In this document: positions 8,403 to 15,715 of the stretch, piece by piece
Position numbering within the stretch: position 1 is the first letter of the stretch
Layout: each line of letters begins with the position of its first letter
Assembly (NCBI RefSeq): GCF_000374365.1
Contig: NZ_KB894129.1
Location: forward strand, 42,444-106,443
Reading direction: 5' to 3'
DNA length: 64,000 nt
Source of the DNA: Bacteroides gallinarum DSM 18171 = JCM 13658
GTDB taxonomy: Bacteria; Bacteroidota; Bacteroidia; Bacteroidales; Bacteroidaceae
Notes under the pieces: model-generated
The model's input: the letters and a program-made list of their open reading frames with translations, nothing else
Database searches by the model: none
What the model was told of the DNA's origin: nothing
Position numbers and translations under genes: made by a program

Positions 8403-9674
8403 TTAGACCTTGACCTTGATGACTTCGCAGAGGTTTGTGGAGTATTGGGCAGACTTATGTTCACATTTCAGGTGCCAGCGTTTGTCCGTTCCTTGAACTG
8501 CCACTTTTACGGTATTGAAACCATTCCTTCGGTTGATGGCATCAATGGCTACTGAAAGACGAGCTTGCTTTGTCCGGTCGATTGAATCAAAAAGGATGGC
8601 CTGCACTGCTGTATCAGGGCTGATATTCCACACGATGACACCGGCTTTCTTGTAGTGGTATTTGCCATCCTCACGCCATTTAGATCGGAGTGCTTGCACG
8701 GCTGCTGCCACTAACTCCAACTGGTCGTTGGTGGGCATGGGCAATGAAACAGTGTGGTTGATGGTATGGTTTGGCACATCGTTGCGGAAACGGCTGGTGT
8801 ATGCAAAAACTGTCAGTTGGCTGCAACGGCTCTTTTGCTCCCGCAGTTTGCGGACGCATGAAGCAGCAAAGTTGGCTACCGCTTCTTCCACCACTCTCAA
8901 CTCCGACAAACCATTGTCGGGGAAACTACGGCTGGTACAGATGCTTTGCTTTTCGGGCAGTTCGCTGATGTCAATACAATTTTCACCACGGAGTTCCTTC
9001 CATGTCATTGTGCCTGTCACGGTAAGCAAACGCCTTACCCGGCTTTCACTCCACTGCGTGAAATCCCATGCTGTCTTGACCCCATAATACTCTAACTTTT
9101 TTGCCGAACGTCTGCCTATGCCCCATACATCGGCGATGTCAAAACCTTGCAATGCCTTGATGCGCTTTTCTTCGGTATCAATCAAGCAGACACCCCCATA
9201 ACCTTTGTATTTCTTTCCATACCTGCTTGCCACTTTTGCCAAGGTCTTAGTCGGAGCTATGCCAAGAGTCACCGGGATGCCAGTACCCTTGCCAATGGTA
9301 TGCACGATGCGCTTGCCGTAGTCACGCAAGGTTTCTCCGCTGCCCATGCCAGTAAGGTCGATAAAAGCTTCATCGATGGAATACTGCGTTAATTCGGGCG
9401 TGAACTCCGAGAGCAACATCATCACCCTGCGGCTCATGTCACCATAAAGTGTGTAATTGGAACTGAACACGGCAACCTTTTCGCGCTCCAGCATTTTTTT
9501 GACTTGGTAGAACGGAGTGCCCATTTCTATGCCCAACGCCTTAGCCTCGTTGCTGCGGGCAATGATGCAACCGTCATTGTTAGACAGCACCACCACGGGC
9601 AGTGTGCGCAAACCCGGGTTGAACACCCGTTCGCACGAGCAATAGAAGTTGTTGCAATCCACCAGACCGAACAT
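8403..9674 (-). CDS. umuC: UmuC-type error-prone DNA polymerase V subunit
   Basis: The 423-aa protein is a Y-family polymerase of the UmuC branch. It opens with FGLVDCNNFYCSCERVF, carries the catalytic acidic pair in QYSIDEAFIDLTG, and has the UmuC-type regions PVVVLSNNDGCIIARS and GIPVTLGIAPTKTLAKVAS. A helix-hairpin-helix part (FDIADVWGIGRRSAKKLEYYG) and the little-finger domain follow. With UmuD' it would copy across damaged bases. It follows umuD on the minus strand with only 3 nt between stop and start, so the two form an operon. Copies of umuDC are common on mobile elements, and this one opens the accessory region. Confidence 0.95.
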   Translation of the reverse strand: MFGLVDCNNFYCSCERVFNPGLRTLPVVVLSNNDGCIIARSNEAKALGIEMGTPFYQVKKMLEREKVAVFSSNYTLYGDMSRRVMMLLSEFTPELTQYSIDEAFIDLTGMGSGETLRDYGKRIVHTIGKGTGIPVTLGIAPTKTLAKVASRYGKKYKGYGGVCLIDTEEKRIKALQGFDIADVWGIGRRSAKKLEYYGVKTAWDFTQWSESRVRRLLTVTGTMTWKELRGENCIDISELPEKQSICTSRSFPDNGLSELRVVEEAVANFAASCVRKLREQKSRCSQLTVFAYTSRFRNDVPNHTINHTVSLPMPTNDQLELVAAAVQALRSKWREDGKYHYKKAGVIVWNISPDTAVQAILFDSIDRTKQARLSVAIDAINRRNGFNTVKVAVQGTDKRWHLKCEHKSAQYSTNLCEVIKVKV

Positions 9675-9677
9675 GGC

Positions 9678-10175
9678 TCATTTCCTCCGGTATTGGCGTT
9701 TGATGTTGTAGGTCAATACGCCCCATACGATGAAATTGTTTTCCTCCGTCACCTTGATGGGCGGGTAATCCTTGTTGGCAGGCATCAGCCACAGGCAACC
9801 GGCGTGCGGGTCGAATTTCACCCGTTTCAATGTAAACTCCCCATCAATGTAGGCTACCACGATATCACCCTCCTGCGGGTCGATGGCCTTGTCAATCACC
9901 AACAGATCGCCGTCGTCGATGCCGCAGTCCTTCATCGAATCACCTACGGCACGGGCATAGAACGTGGTGGCGGGATGACGCACCAATTCGCGGTTCAGGT
10001 CAATGCTCTCTGTCATGTAATCCTGGGCCGGCGAAGGAAATCCTGCACGGATGCCACCATCGGCAAAGTCCAACGGCAGTTCGCTGCTCAGGTCGGCTGA
10101 ATAAAGGATGAGCCTTACCCCGTCCTCCTTTTCTATTCCTGACTCGTAGTTGACTGTTTTATGTGAATTTTCCAT
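9678..10175 (-). CDS. umuD: UmuD-type self-cleaving LexA-fold peptidase
   Basis: The 165-aa protein has the S24 peptidase fold of UmuD. The Ala-Gly self-cleavage site lies in GIRAGFPSPAQDY, the catalytic serine in YARAVGDSMKDCGIDDGD, and the lysine in GEFTLKRVKF. RecA filaments normally trigger removal of the N-terminal tail so that UmuD'2 joins UmuC. The ATG at 10175 gives an N-terminus of usual length; an upstream in-frame extension (to 10232) lacks family likeness. A TAATTTTG -7 box lies 36-43 nt upstream. I did not recognise a LexA site. Confidence 0.93.
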   Translation of the reverse strand: MENSHKTVNYESGIEKEDGVRLILYSADLSSELPLDFADGGIRAGFPSPAQDYMTESIDLNRELVRHPATTFYARAVGDSMKDCGIDDGDLLVIDKAIDPQEGDIVVAYIDGEFTLKRVKFDPHAGCLWLMPANKDYPPIKVTEENNFIVWGVLTYNIKRQYRRK

Positions 10176-10210
10176 ATCCCTGTTTTCTTGTTGAATTACC
10201 ATTCGCTTTG

Positions 10211-10218
10211 CAAAATTA
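10211..10218 (-). promoter_or_regulatory. -7 promoter box of the umuDC operon
   Basis: The minus-strand sequence TAATTTTG matches the Bacteroides -7 consensus TAnnTTTG exactly and lies 36-43 nt upstream of the umuD ATG. Confidence 0.5.
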
Positions 10219-10448
10219 CCATTTTTATGCACGTGATTGTCCTTATTATACGAGTTTCCACACTTTTACGCCGGTTTATCTCCTTTTGCCGGCTTGCCTT
10301 TCGCCAAATGCGACCGGGCCTCTTTCCCGATAAGTGGCCATGCACTTAGCCTCCTTCGTATCTTGGACTTGGGTTGATGGGCATCCTTCCTTCATTTCTT
10401 CACCGCAGCTTCGGAACAGTACACGCACAGCCGTTCTGTCCACATTTC

Positions 10449-10649
10449 CTATTCGTCAGTCTTGTCTTCGGGCATATCCTCTCCAATGGTAGAGCGGCCT
10501 TTTTCTGGCAATATTGGTATCGCTTCCACCCTTGCGGCTTCCACAATGAAAGCGATGGTTGGAATCGTTGTTTCATCCTTGGCCCGTTGCATAGCCATCG
10601 GAATGGGCTTGTTTCTTTTGGCAGGCAGATTATTGGCATCCTTCACCAC
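10449..10649 (-). CDS. Possible small hydrophilic protein of unknown function
   Basis: A 66-codon minus-strand frame starting at GTG gives a charged, protein-like sequence (VKDANNLPAKRNKPIPMAMQ ... GEDMPEDKTDE). The frame stays open upstream to about 10700. I recognise no family. Support is composition only: the opposite strand also has open frames here, so the coding status is uncertain. The rest of 10233-10776 shows no convincing gene; its right part holds the promoter-like box TATTTTTC (10710-10717) of the ssb leader. Confidence 0.3.
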   Translation of the reverse strand: MVKDANNLPAKRNKPIPMAMQRAKDETTIPTIAFIVEAARVEAIPILPEKGRSTIGEDMPEDKTDE

Positions 10650-10776
10650 GACCTGTGACTGAATTTCCGTGTTGCTTCTTGCATGGCCGTGCGTTTACCG
10701 AAGCCACAATATTTTTCCATGATGCAAAGATATAATGCAGCACCGTCGTGGACGGTTACGGGACACTGTCGTTCTG

Positions 10777-10855
10777 ACCAATGGCGTGCCCCGGAAATCT
10801 TCCGACATTTTCCGCCCCGCATAAAATGTTGCGTATTTGCCGTGCCGCCCTTGGT
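10777..10855 (+). promoter_or_regulatory. Structured leader copy 1, before ssb (domain 1 only)
   Basis: Stem P1 (CGGAAAT 10792-10798 with ATTTGCCG 10835-10842) encloses CTTCC (10799-10803). The perfect 7-bp hairpin P2 (ACATTTT 10805-10811 with AAAATGT 10823-10829) and GCGT (10831-10834) follow. Outer stem P0 pairs ACCAA 10777-10781 with TTGGT 10851-10855. A TATTTTTC..GCAAAG box lies at 10710-10728. This copy lacks the second hairpin found in the other five and ends about 70 nt before the ssb start. Confidence 0.6.
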
Positions 10856-10926
10856 GCTGCCCTATGTCTGCAATATCTTCTTGCATCCGTAAAAATTAAT
10901 TGTTCAACTTCTAAAAACTTACAGTC

Positions 10927-11316
10927 ATGAAGCAAGTAGAAAATTCTTTCGTCATCACAGGTTTTGTAGCAAAGGACGCTGAAATCCGCACGTTCACCAA
11001 CAACGATGTAGCCCGTTTCCCGATGGCAATCGGCCGCAAGGAAACCAAGGACAACGCCACCAACCGCGTGTCCGCCTTCATCAACGTGGAAGCCTGGCGC
11101 AAGAGCGGCAGCGCATCGTTCGAGTTGCTGAAAAAAGGTACGCTGCTCACCATCGAGGGCTATTTGAAGCCCGAAGAGTGGACCGACAAGAACGGTACCA
11201 AGCAGAACGGCATCAAGTTCGTGGCCAAGAAGTTCTACGAAGCGGTGGAGAAACCGGAGAAGGCCGAGAAGCCCCAACCCAAGACCCGCGCCAAGAAACA
11301 GAAGGAGGCAGCATAG
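10927..11316 (+). CDS. ssb: Single-stranded DNA-binding protein
   Basis: This 129-aa protein has one OB-fold of the SSB type (ENSFVITGFVAKDAEIRTFT, VARFPMAIGRKETK, SAFINVEAWRKSG, LLKKGTLLTIEGYLKPEEWTDKNG) and a lysine-rich tail ending KKQKEAA. It lacks the acidic DDDIPF-type C-terminal tip of housekeeping SSBs, so partner recruitment may differ. It would coat single-stranded DNA during transfer, replication or repair of the element. It is the only gene behind leader copy 1. Confidence 0.9.
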   Translation: MKQVENSFVITGFVAKDAEIRTFTNNDVARFPMAIGRKETKDNATNRVSAFINVEAWRKSGSASFELLKKGTLLTIEGYLKPEEWTDKNGTKQNGIKFVAKKFYEAVEKPEKAEKPQPKTRAKKQKEAA

Positions 11317-11511
11317 ACCTCTTCCATCTCCGGAAAGAGCGGCTTCGGCCGCTTTTTTTGTGCTCAATGCACTTGGTGACTTGTCCCTCTTAAAAATGAC
11401 CTGCCGCCTGTTCTACCATTACCAGCCTTGTTATACCGGCTATTTCTTATCCCGCCTTCTGCCGAAACCGTTTGGTTTTACTGATGCAAAGGTCGGCCAT
11501 TGCGCCTGATG

Positions 11512-11665
11512 GCGGCGGCTTGAAGTGGATTTCTTGCAAATTCTTCCTCCTTGCGGAGCGTAATTGGCAACAAAAGCCGCCGCATGAGGCTTTCCCGATA
11601 GCCGAGCCGCTGCATCGATAAAACCCCAAATCGGTCACGGCAAGAAGGACCGATGACAGGGAAAG
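11512..11665 (+). promoter_or_regulatory. Structured leader copy 2, before the small-gene/PcfK/PcfJ operon
   Basis: P0 is a perfect 10-bp stem (GCGGCGGCTT 11512-11521 with 11574-11583). A short GAA/TTC hairpin follows. P1 pairs TTGC/GCAA and AATT/AATT (11534-11542 with 11562-11570) around CTTCC, hairpin P2 CTCC/GGAG, and GCGT. The second hairpin (11624-11661) pairs CCC with GGG and CGGTC with GACCG. Its GGG ends 30 nt before the ATG at 11691. GGTTTTA..TGCAAA at 11474-11490 is the matching upstream box. Confidence 0.65.
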
Positions 11666-11690
11666 TTTAACATCAAAAACATACACCAAT

Positions 11691-11870
11691 ATGTACGATT
11701 ACGACAACAGAGAAGATTTTGAGGATTACGGCAAGCATTGCTGGCTGCTGACCCCGTGGAAAGGCTACCGCTCGGCAACCATAGTCGGACAGACCGACAA
11801 AGGCTATATCGTCCAAGTGAGCAGCGGAGCGGAGATAGTGGTTTATCCCGACGAGATAGAGATTGACTAA
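11691..11870 (+). CDS. Small acidic protein of unknown function (59 aa)
   Basis: The frame starts at the ATG exactly 30 nt behind the second hairpin of leader copy 2. It encodes 59 residues beginning MYDYDNREDFEDYGKHCW and ending YPDEIEID. The middle (GYRSATIVGQTDKGYIVQVS) could form a small beta-barrel. I do not recognise a family. Its leader, good codon composition and an 11888 neighbour on the same strand support it as the first gene of an operon. Confidence 0.6.
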   Translation: MYDYDNREDFEDYGKHCWLLTPWKGYRSATIVGQTDKGYIVQVSSGAEIVVYPDEIEID

Positions 11871-11887
11871 CCCCAAAGCATACCCAT

Positions 11888-12118
11888 ATGGAAAAGACAA
11901 CCGAAAAGATACCGACATGGAGCCTGTGCTACCTTGTCAATGGCGATGCAAGCGGACTGACAGATGAAGAACTACAGACCATTGACCGCTGGTACAAGGA
12001 CATGGGCGTACAAGTAGTTTCACCCGTCATGGACGATGAATGTGGCACGCAACCCTATTTTTCACATTACCCGGCTTTCGGTTTGCCGACAGAAGTAGTG
12101 GACTGCGACATACTTTAA
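11888..12118 (+). CDS. Small hypothetical protein (76 aa)
   Basis: The 76-aa product (MEKTTEKIPTWSLCYLVNGD...) has a pattern common to small Bacteroidales element proteins: W-S-L-C-Y-L-V-N-G-D, then DEELQTIDRWYKDMG and VVDCDIL. I know the pattern but no function. It begins 17 nt after the preceding small gene and ends 20 nt before the PcfK-like gene, so it belongs to the same operon. Confidence 0.65.
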   Translation: MEKTTEKIPTWSLCYLVNGDASGLTDEELQTIDRWYKDMGVQVVSPVMDDECGTQPYFSHYPAFGLPTEVVDCDIL

Positions 12119-12138
12119 CCGATTGAAACCATCAAACA

Positions 12139-12576
12139 ATGACTGACATGAAAGGAACGGAACTATTCAAACAGGCCATCAAAAGTTATTTGGATGAAAG
12201 AGCCAAGACGGACGAACTTTTTGCCCATTCCTACGCAAAAGAGGGCAAGAACATAGACGATTGCATCACGTTCATACTCAACCAAGCCAAAGCACTTTCC
12301 AATGAGGGTTGTGTGGGCATGAGTGACAATGAGGTATATTCGCTCGCTTGTCATTACTTTGATGAAGACAACATCGAAATTGGCAAACCCATTAACTGTG
12401 GTGTGATAGTCAACAGGCACATTGAACTGACCGAGGAAGAAAAAGCCGAGGCACGGCAGAGAGCCATCAGCCAATACCAAGCTGAGGAACTGCGTAAGAT
12501 GCAGCAACGCAAGAGCAAGCCGGCTGCAAAGCCACAGGAAACCAAACATACAGAACCTAACTTATTCGGCTTTTAA
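12139..12576 (+). CDS. PcfK-like family protein
   Basis: The 145-aa protein starts MTDMKGTELFKQAIKSYLDE and contains DDCITFILNQAKA, DNEVYSLACHYFDEDNIE and a basic C-terminus ending NLFGF. This is the layout of PcfK-like proteins, named after a gene of the enterococcal conjugative plasmid pCF10. The function is not established. It is followed after 2 nt by the PcfJ-like gene, the usual pairing on Bacteroidales conjugative elements. Confidence 0.75.
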   Translation: MTDMKGTELFKQAIKSYLDERAKTDELFAHSYAKEGKNIDDCITFILNQAKALSNEGCVGMSDNEVYSLACHYFDEDNIEIGKPINCGVIVNRHIELTEEEKAEARQRAISQYQAEELRKMQQRKSKPAAKPQETKHTEPNLFGF

Positions 12577-12578
12577 CG

Positions 12579-13850
12579 ATGAAACCACGTAACAAATTCG
12601 AGAAAGCGGTGCTTGCCCAAAGCGGCAAGCTCCGCCCCTTGACCAAGGCACAGCTTGCTTGGGCATTCCGTGAATGCGTCAGCCATTTTGCGCACCGACT
12701 GCTCAAGGGTCGGACAACCTGCATGGACTGCGGCCATGAATGGGTAAGTGAAAAAGCGACAGGGTATTGTGTCTGCCCGAAGTGCCACGCAAAGCTGGAG
12801 GTCAATAATACACTTGTCCGCAAAGTACGGCAAAAGAGTTATTTCACCCTGCTTGACAAGTACGGAGAGTATCAGACCCTGCGAATGTTCCTGCTTGTGG
12901 TGGAAATGGAGAAAGGCTGCAAGGTTCACCCATACGCTTTAGAAATCGGACAATATTGGTGGAACGACAAAGGCAAGCAAACGCTTGTAGCCATACAGCG
13001 CACAATGGGTCGGTATTTGGATAGTTTCTGCTTTGGCTCTCCAATGGCAATTCGGGAAGATAAAAAAGATGTATTCCGACACCTTGCAACATTTGACACC
13101 TATCCAAAATACGCTATCATTGATACGTTGCAGAGAAATGGCTTTGACGGCAACCTGCACGGCATAGCACCTGCAAGGCTTATCACCGCCTTACTCACTG
13201 ACCCGAAAGCGGAAACCTTGATGAAAGCCGGGCAATACCCGTTGTTGCGCCATTACTTGCGCTCCACAATGCGCTTGGAAAATTATTGGCCATCGGTGAA
13301 AATCTGCCTGCGCAACGGCTACACCATACCCGACGGCTCAATATGGTGCGACACCATCGACCTGTTGCGGAGGACGGGCAAGGACATTCGCAGCCCGAAA
13401 TATGTTTGTCCTGCCGACTTGAAAGCCGAGCACGACAAGTTGGTGAAACAGCGTAACCGCAAGGAAGAACGTGAATGCCTGGCATTGCGCCGAAAGGAAG
13501 CCACCCAATATGAGAAAGACTACCTGTTGCAGAAAGGCAAGTTTTTCGGTATCATCATCACGGACGGCACACTGAATGTCAGAGTATTGGAGAGTGTTGC
13601 CGAGATAGCGGAAGAGGGTACGCTGATGCACCACTGTGTATATGCCAACGCCTACTACCGCAAGGAGAACTCGCTGATATTGTCGGCTACCATCGGAAAC
13701 AAACGCATTGAAACGGTCGAGGTGGACTTGAAGAAACTTTGCGTGGTGCAGAGCCGTGGCGTGTGCAACCAAAACACGGAATACCACGACCGTATTGTCA
13801 ACCTTGTAAACAGCAATATGAATTTGATTAGGCAGCGGATAAATACTTAA
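12579..13850 (+). CDS. PcfJ domain-containing protein
   Basis: The 423-aa protein has an N-terminal zinc ribbon (CMDCGHEW ... CVCPKCHAK, residues about 48-72). Its C-terminal half is typical of PcfJ proteins (LNVRVLESVAEIAEEGTLMHH then CVYANAYYRKENSLILSA, about residues 328-370). PcfJ proteins accompany conjugation genes and their biochemical role is unknown. The start follows the PcfK-like stop by 2 nt. A GCAAGG/CCTTGC hairpin at 13861-13899 may end the operon. The rest of the 208-bp gap up to the convergent nuclease gene shows nothing else. Confidence 0.82.
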   Translation: MKPRNKFEKAVLAQSGKLRPLTKAQLAWAFRECVSHFAHRLLKGRTTCMDCGHEWVSEKATGYCVCPKCHAKLEVNNTLVRKVRQKSYFTLLDKYGEYQTLRMFLLVVEMEKGCKVHPYALEIGQYWWNDKGKQTLVAIQRTMGRYLDSFCFGSPMAIREDKKDVFRHLATFDTYPKYAIIDTLQRNGFDGNLHGIAPARLITALLTDPKAETLMKAGQYPLLRHYLRSTMRLENYWPSVKICLRNGYTIPDGSIWCDTIDLLRRTGKDIRSPKYVCPADLKAEHDKLVKQRNRKEERECLALRRKEATQYEKDYLLQKGKFFGIIITDGTLNVRVLESVAEIAEEGTLMHHCVYANAYYRKENSLILSATIGNKRIETVEVDLKKLCVVQSRGVCNQNTEYHDRIVNLVNSNMNLIRQRINT

Positions 13851-14058
13851 TCGCCATCAGGCAAGGTACATATCGGGTACAACACCAGGTGTGCCTTGCT
13901 TCCCCTGCTGTTTTCCTGTTGTACCATTACATAACACTTGTAGACCGCACCTACCATTTATATATACAATCGAGCATGATGGGTGGGTATCCGTCCTTTG
14001 ACTAACTAATCATAGTTTTCCGTCTTTCTGCTTTTGAGATAGACCTATAGAAAGAGCC

Positions 14059-15048
14059 TCATTTTATGATGTATCGCCTATTGAGATAATCCATCCATTG
14101 ATTAAGGTTGGGGATTTTCGTGACATTAAAGCATTCTTGCATCATATGAAACAAATCCTCGTAAGTAAGATGTCTGAATGTTTCCTGCCCTGATGGTGTC
14201 AGCATGGATTCATATTTTGGCCATATTCCTGAAAAATGCCCATTGCCTTTCGGATAGATAGTCAGACTCGTAAATTCAGACAATATATCGTCACACAAGC
14301 CCAGCACCATTGATGCCCCAAGTATATGGTTACGCCATATCTGGCGATATTGATTGGCTACCACATGGTGTGTCATCCCTTCTGCATCTTCAAACGGCAC
14401 ATCTCCAATATGTTTCTCCTTGAACCAGCCACAATCAGTGCTCGGCTTTCTGTAATTGTCTGCTAAATGGATGCCTGCCTCATTGTGGGTTTCATTCCAT
14501 TCTTTCGTCCCACGTTTTATAGGATATTCCTTTTCGGTATATTTCACCTCAATGCCTATCCCGCCTTTCTGCCCGGACTTGTTGTCGTATTCCACGAAAA
14601 CATCGAATGAAGTTCCGTCGTGCAAACCTCCAGGATTGTATTCAATCAATATCTTGCCTATGCCCGCTATCTTATTCTTGCCCAATATCCTGTTGAATAA
14701 CATGGCCGCGCCATCCAAGTCATACCGCATCGGGTAAAACAAGTTATAAGGAATATGTTCGCTCCGCAATAGGTTCGTGACCATCTGCCCTTTCGATGGG
14801 AACTCCATTTGGTTGATGATTTCAGTGATTTCATGGCGGAAACCGCTGAAGAATATGCGGTAGTCACCGTTTTCATCCACGGCATCTTTCCATGTAAGCG
14901 AACTCCTTACATCTATTCTATACTCCTTGCCGTTACGTTTCATGAAACGAACAGGAAATCTGTCTGCGGGAACATTGATTTCGTGGTCGTTCACTTTGAA
15001 GTCTATCTGGTGCTGGCGAGCTGTGTCTTTAAACTTCTGATGTGTCAT
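14059..15048 (-). CDS. PGN_0703-like putative restriction endonuclease, PD-(D/E)xK fold
   Basis: The 329-aa protein has a recognisable PD-(D/E)xK core, DGTSFDVFVEY followed by GIGIEVKYTEKE, giving the D...ExK triad near residues 158-176. Flanking motifs (EHIPYNLFYPMRYDLDGA, RQIWRNHILGASMVLG) match the PGN_0703 family annotated as putative restriction endonucleases. No methylase partner is directly adjacent, but the large methylase-helicase gene follows on the opposite strand. It stands alone on the minus strand between plus-strand operons, which suggests cargo. Confidence 0.7.
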   Translation of the reverse strand: MTHQKFKDTARQHQIDFKVNDHEINVPADRFPVRFMKRNGKEYRIDVRSSLTWKDAVDENGDYRIFFSGFRHEITEIINQMEFPSKGQMVTNLLRSEHIPYNLFYPMRYDLDGAAMLFNRILGKNKIAGIGKILIEYNPGGLHDGTSFDVFVEYDNKSGQKGGIGIEVKYTEKEYPIKRGTKEWNETHNEAGIHLADNYRKPSTDCGWFKEKHIGDVPFEDAEGMTHHVVANQYRQIWRNHILGASMVLGLCDDILSEFTSLTIYPKGNGHFSGIWPKYESMLTPSGQETFRHLTYEDLFHMMQECFNVTKIPNLNQWMDYLNRRYIIK

Positions 15049-15189
15049 TGCTTAATGAATTATTTCTGCAAAATAAATATTTTCTGCTGATATACATTTA
15101 TATTTAACACTTCCTCCCTTTTATACCCATCTTCGATGCCGGCGGCTTGACTTATATCATAGGAATGACGGATTGTGCCGCAAGCCATG

Positions 15190-15290
15190 CCGCTGTAAAC
15201 GGCGGCGAGGCTTCCGTGTCATGGGCAAACGTGAACACGCCCTTTCCCCGTCGGCGTACAAGTCCGCTGATAGGGAAAGGGCAAGTTCCT
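15190..15290 (+). other. Degenerate leader-like structure and hairpin with T-run
   Basis: A perfect 10-bp stem (GCCCTTTCCC 15239-15248 with 15273-15282) precedes a T-run, like a terminator. The same bases resemble the second hairpin of the leader family: TTTCCC/GGGAAA, inner CGG/CCG, then CTGATA. A CTTCC at 15211-15215 is followed by a GTGT/ACAC hairpin. No start codon follows at 20-30 nt, so it may be a decayed seventh leader copy. The remainder of 15049-15548 holds no gene I can support. Confidence 0.4.
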
Positions 15291-15548
15291 TTTTTGTTTG
15301 CCCGGCAATCCGTCTTTGTTTTTTGACAAGCCTTTCCTGTTATATCCCCTTTTTATGGCCATGCCGAACCTTTTTTAATGCCCATTATCCTGTTATGACC
15401 GGACAGAATCCAAAAATAAATCTGCTTGTCCATTTATAGCTGACCGCCTTCCTTTTCTATCTATTCCACACGGAATTATTGCATTCTGCCATTCGATGCT
15501 CTGCCGCGGGTATTTTGCTGCAAAATAAATGTGGCGCGTCTTGTCGTT

Positions 15549-15697
15549 GCAAACCGTCCTTGGCAGAAATCTTCCTTGGCGCTTCACTTCAAGCGTATTT
15601 CCGCAGTCCGGTTTGCCGAAAAGCCATTCCGCCCCATTCCCGGATGCAGAAAAATACCCCGCAGCAGGCCACCGAAGAAAGGCCGAGAGCAGGGAAA
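15549..15697 (+). promoter_or_regulatory. Structured leader copy 3, before the methylase-helicase gene
   Basis: P0 is GCAAACCG 15549-15556 with CGGTTTGC 15609-15616. P1 is GCAGAAAT 15563-15570 with ATTTCCGC 15597-15604. Between them are CTTCC 15571-15575, hairpin P2 CTTG/CAAG and GCGT 15593-15596. The second hairpin pairs CCCC 15657-15660 with GGG 15692-15694 around GGCC/GGCC. The GGG ends 22 nt before the start codon at 15716. The upstream box is TATTTTG..TGCAAAA at 15511-15525. Confidence 0.65.
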
Positions 15698-15715
15698 GAA
15701 CAAAATCTGTCAAAT

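Noticed and set aside
10374..10662. Plus-strand frames in the gap before ssb
   Set aside because: Their products look like composition artefacts. The minus-strand frame in the same place is more protein-like and is listed with low confidence instead.
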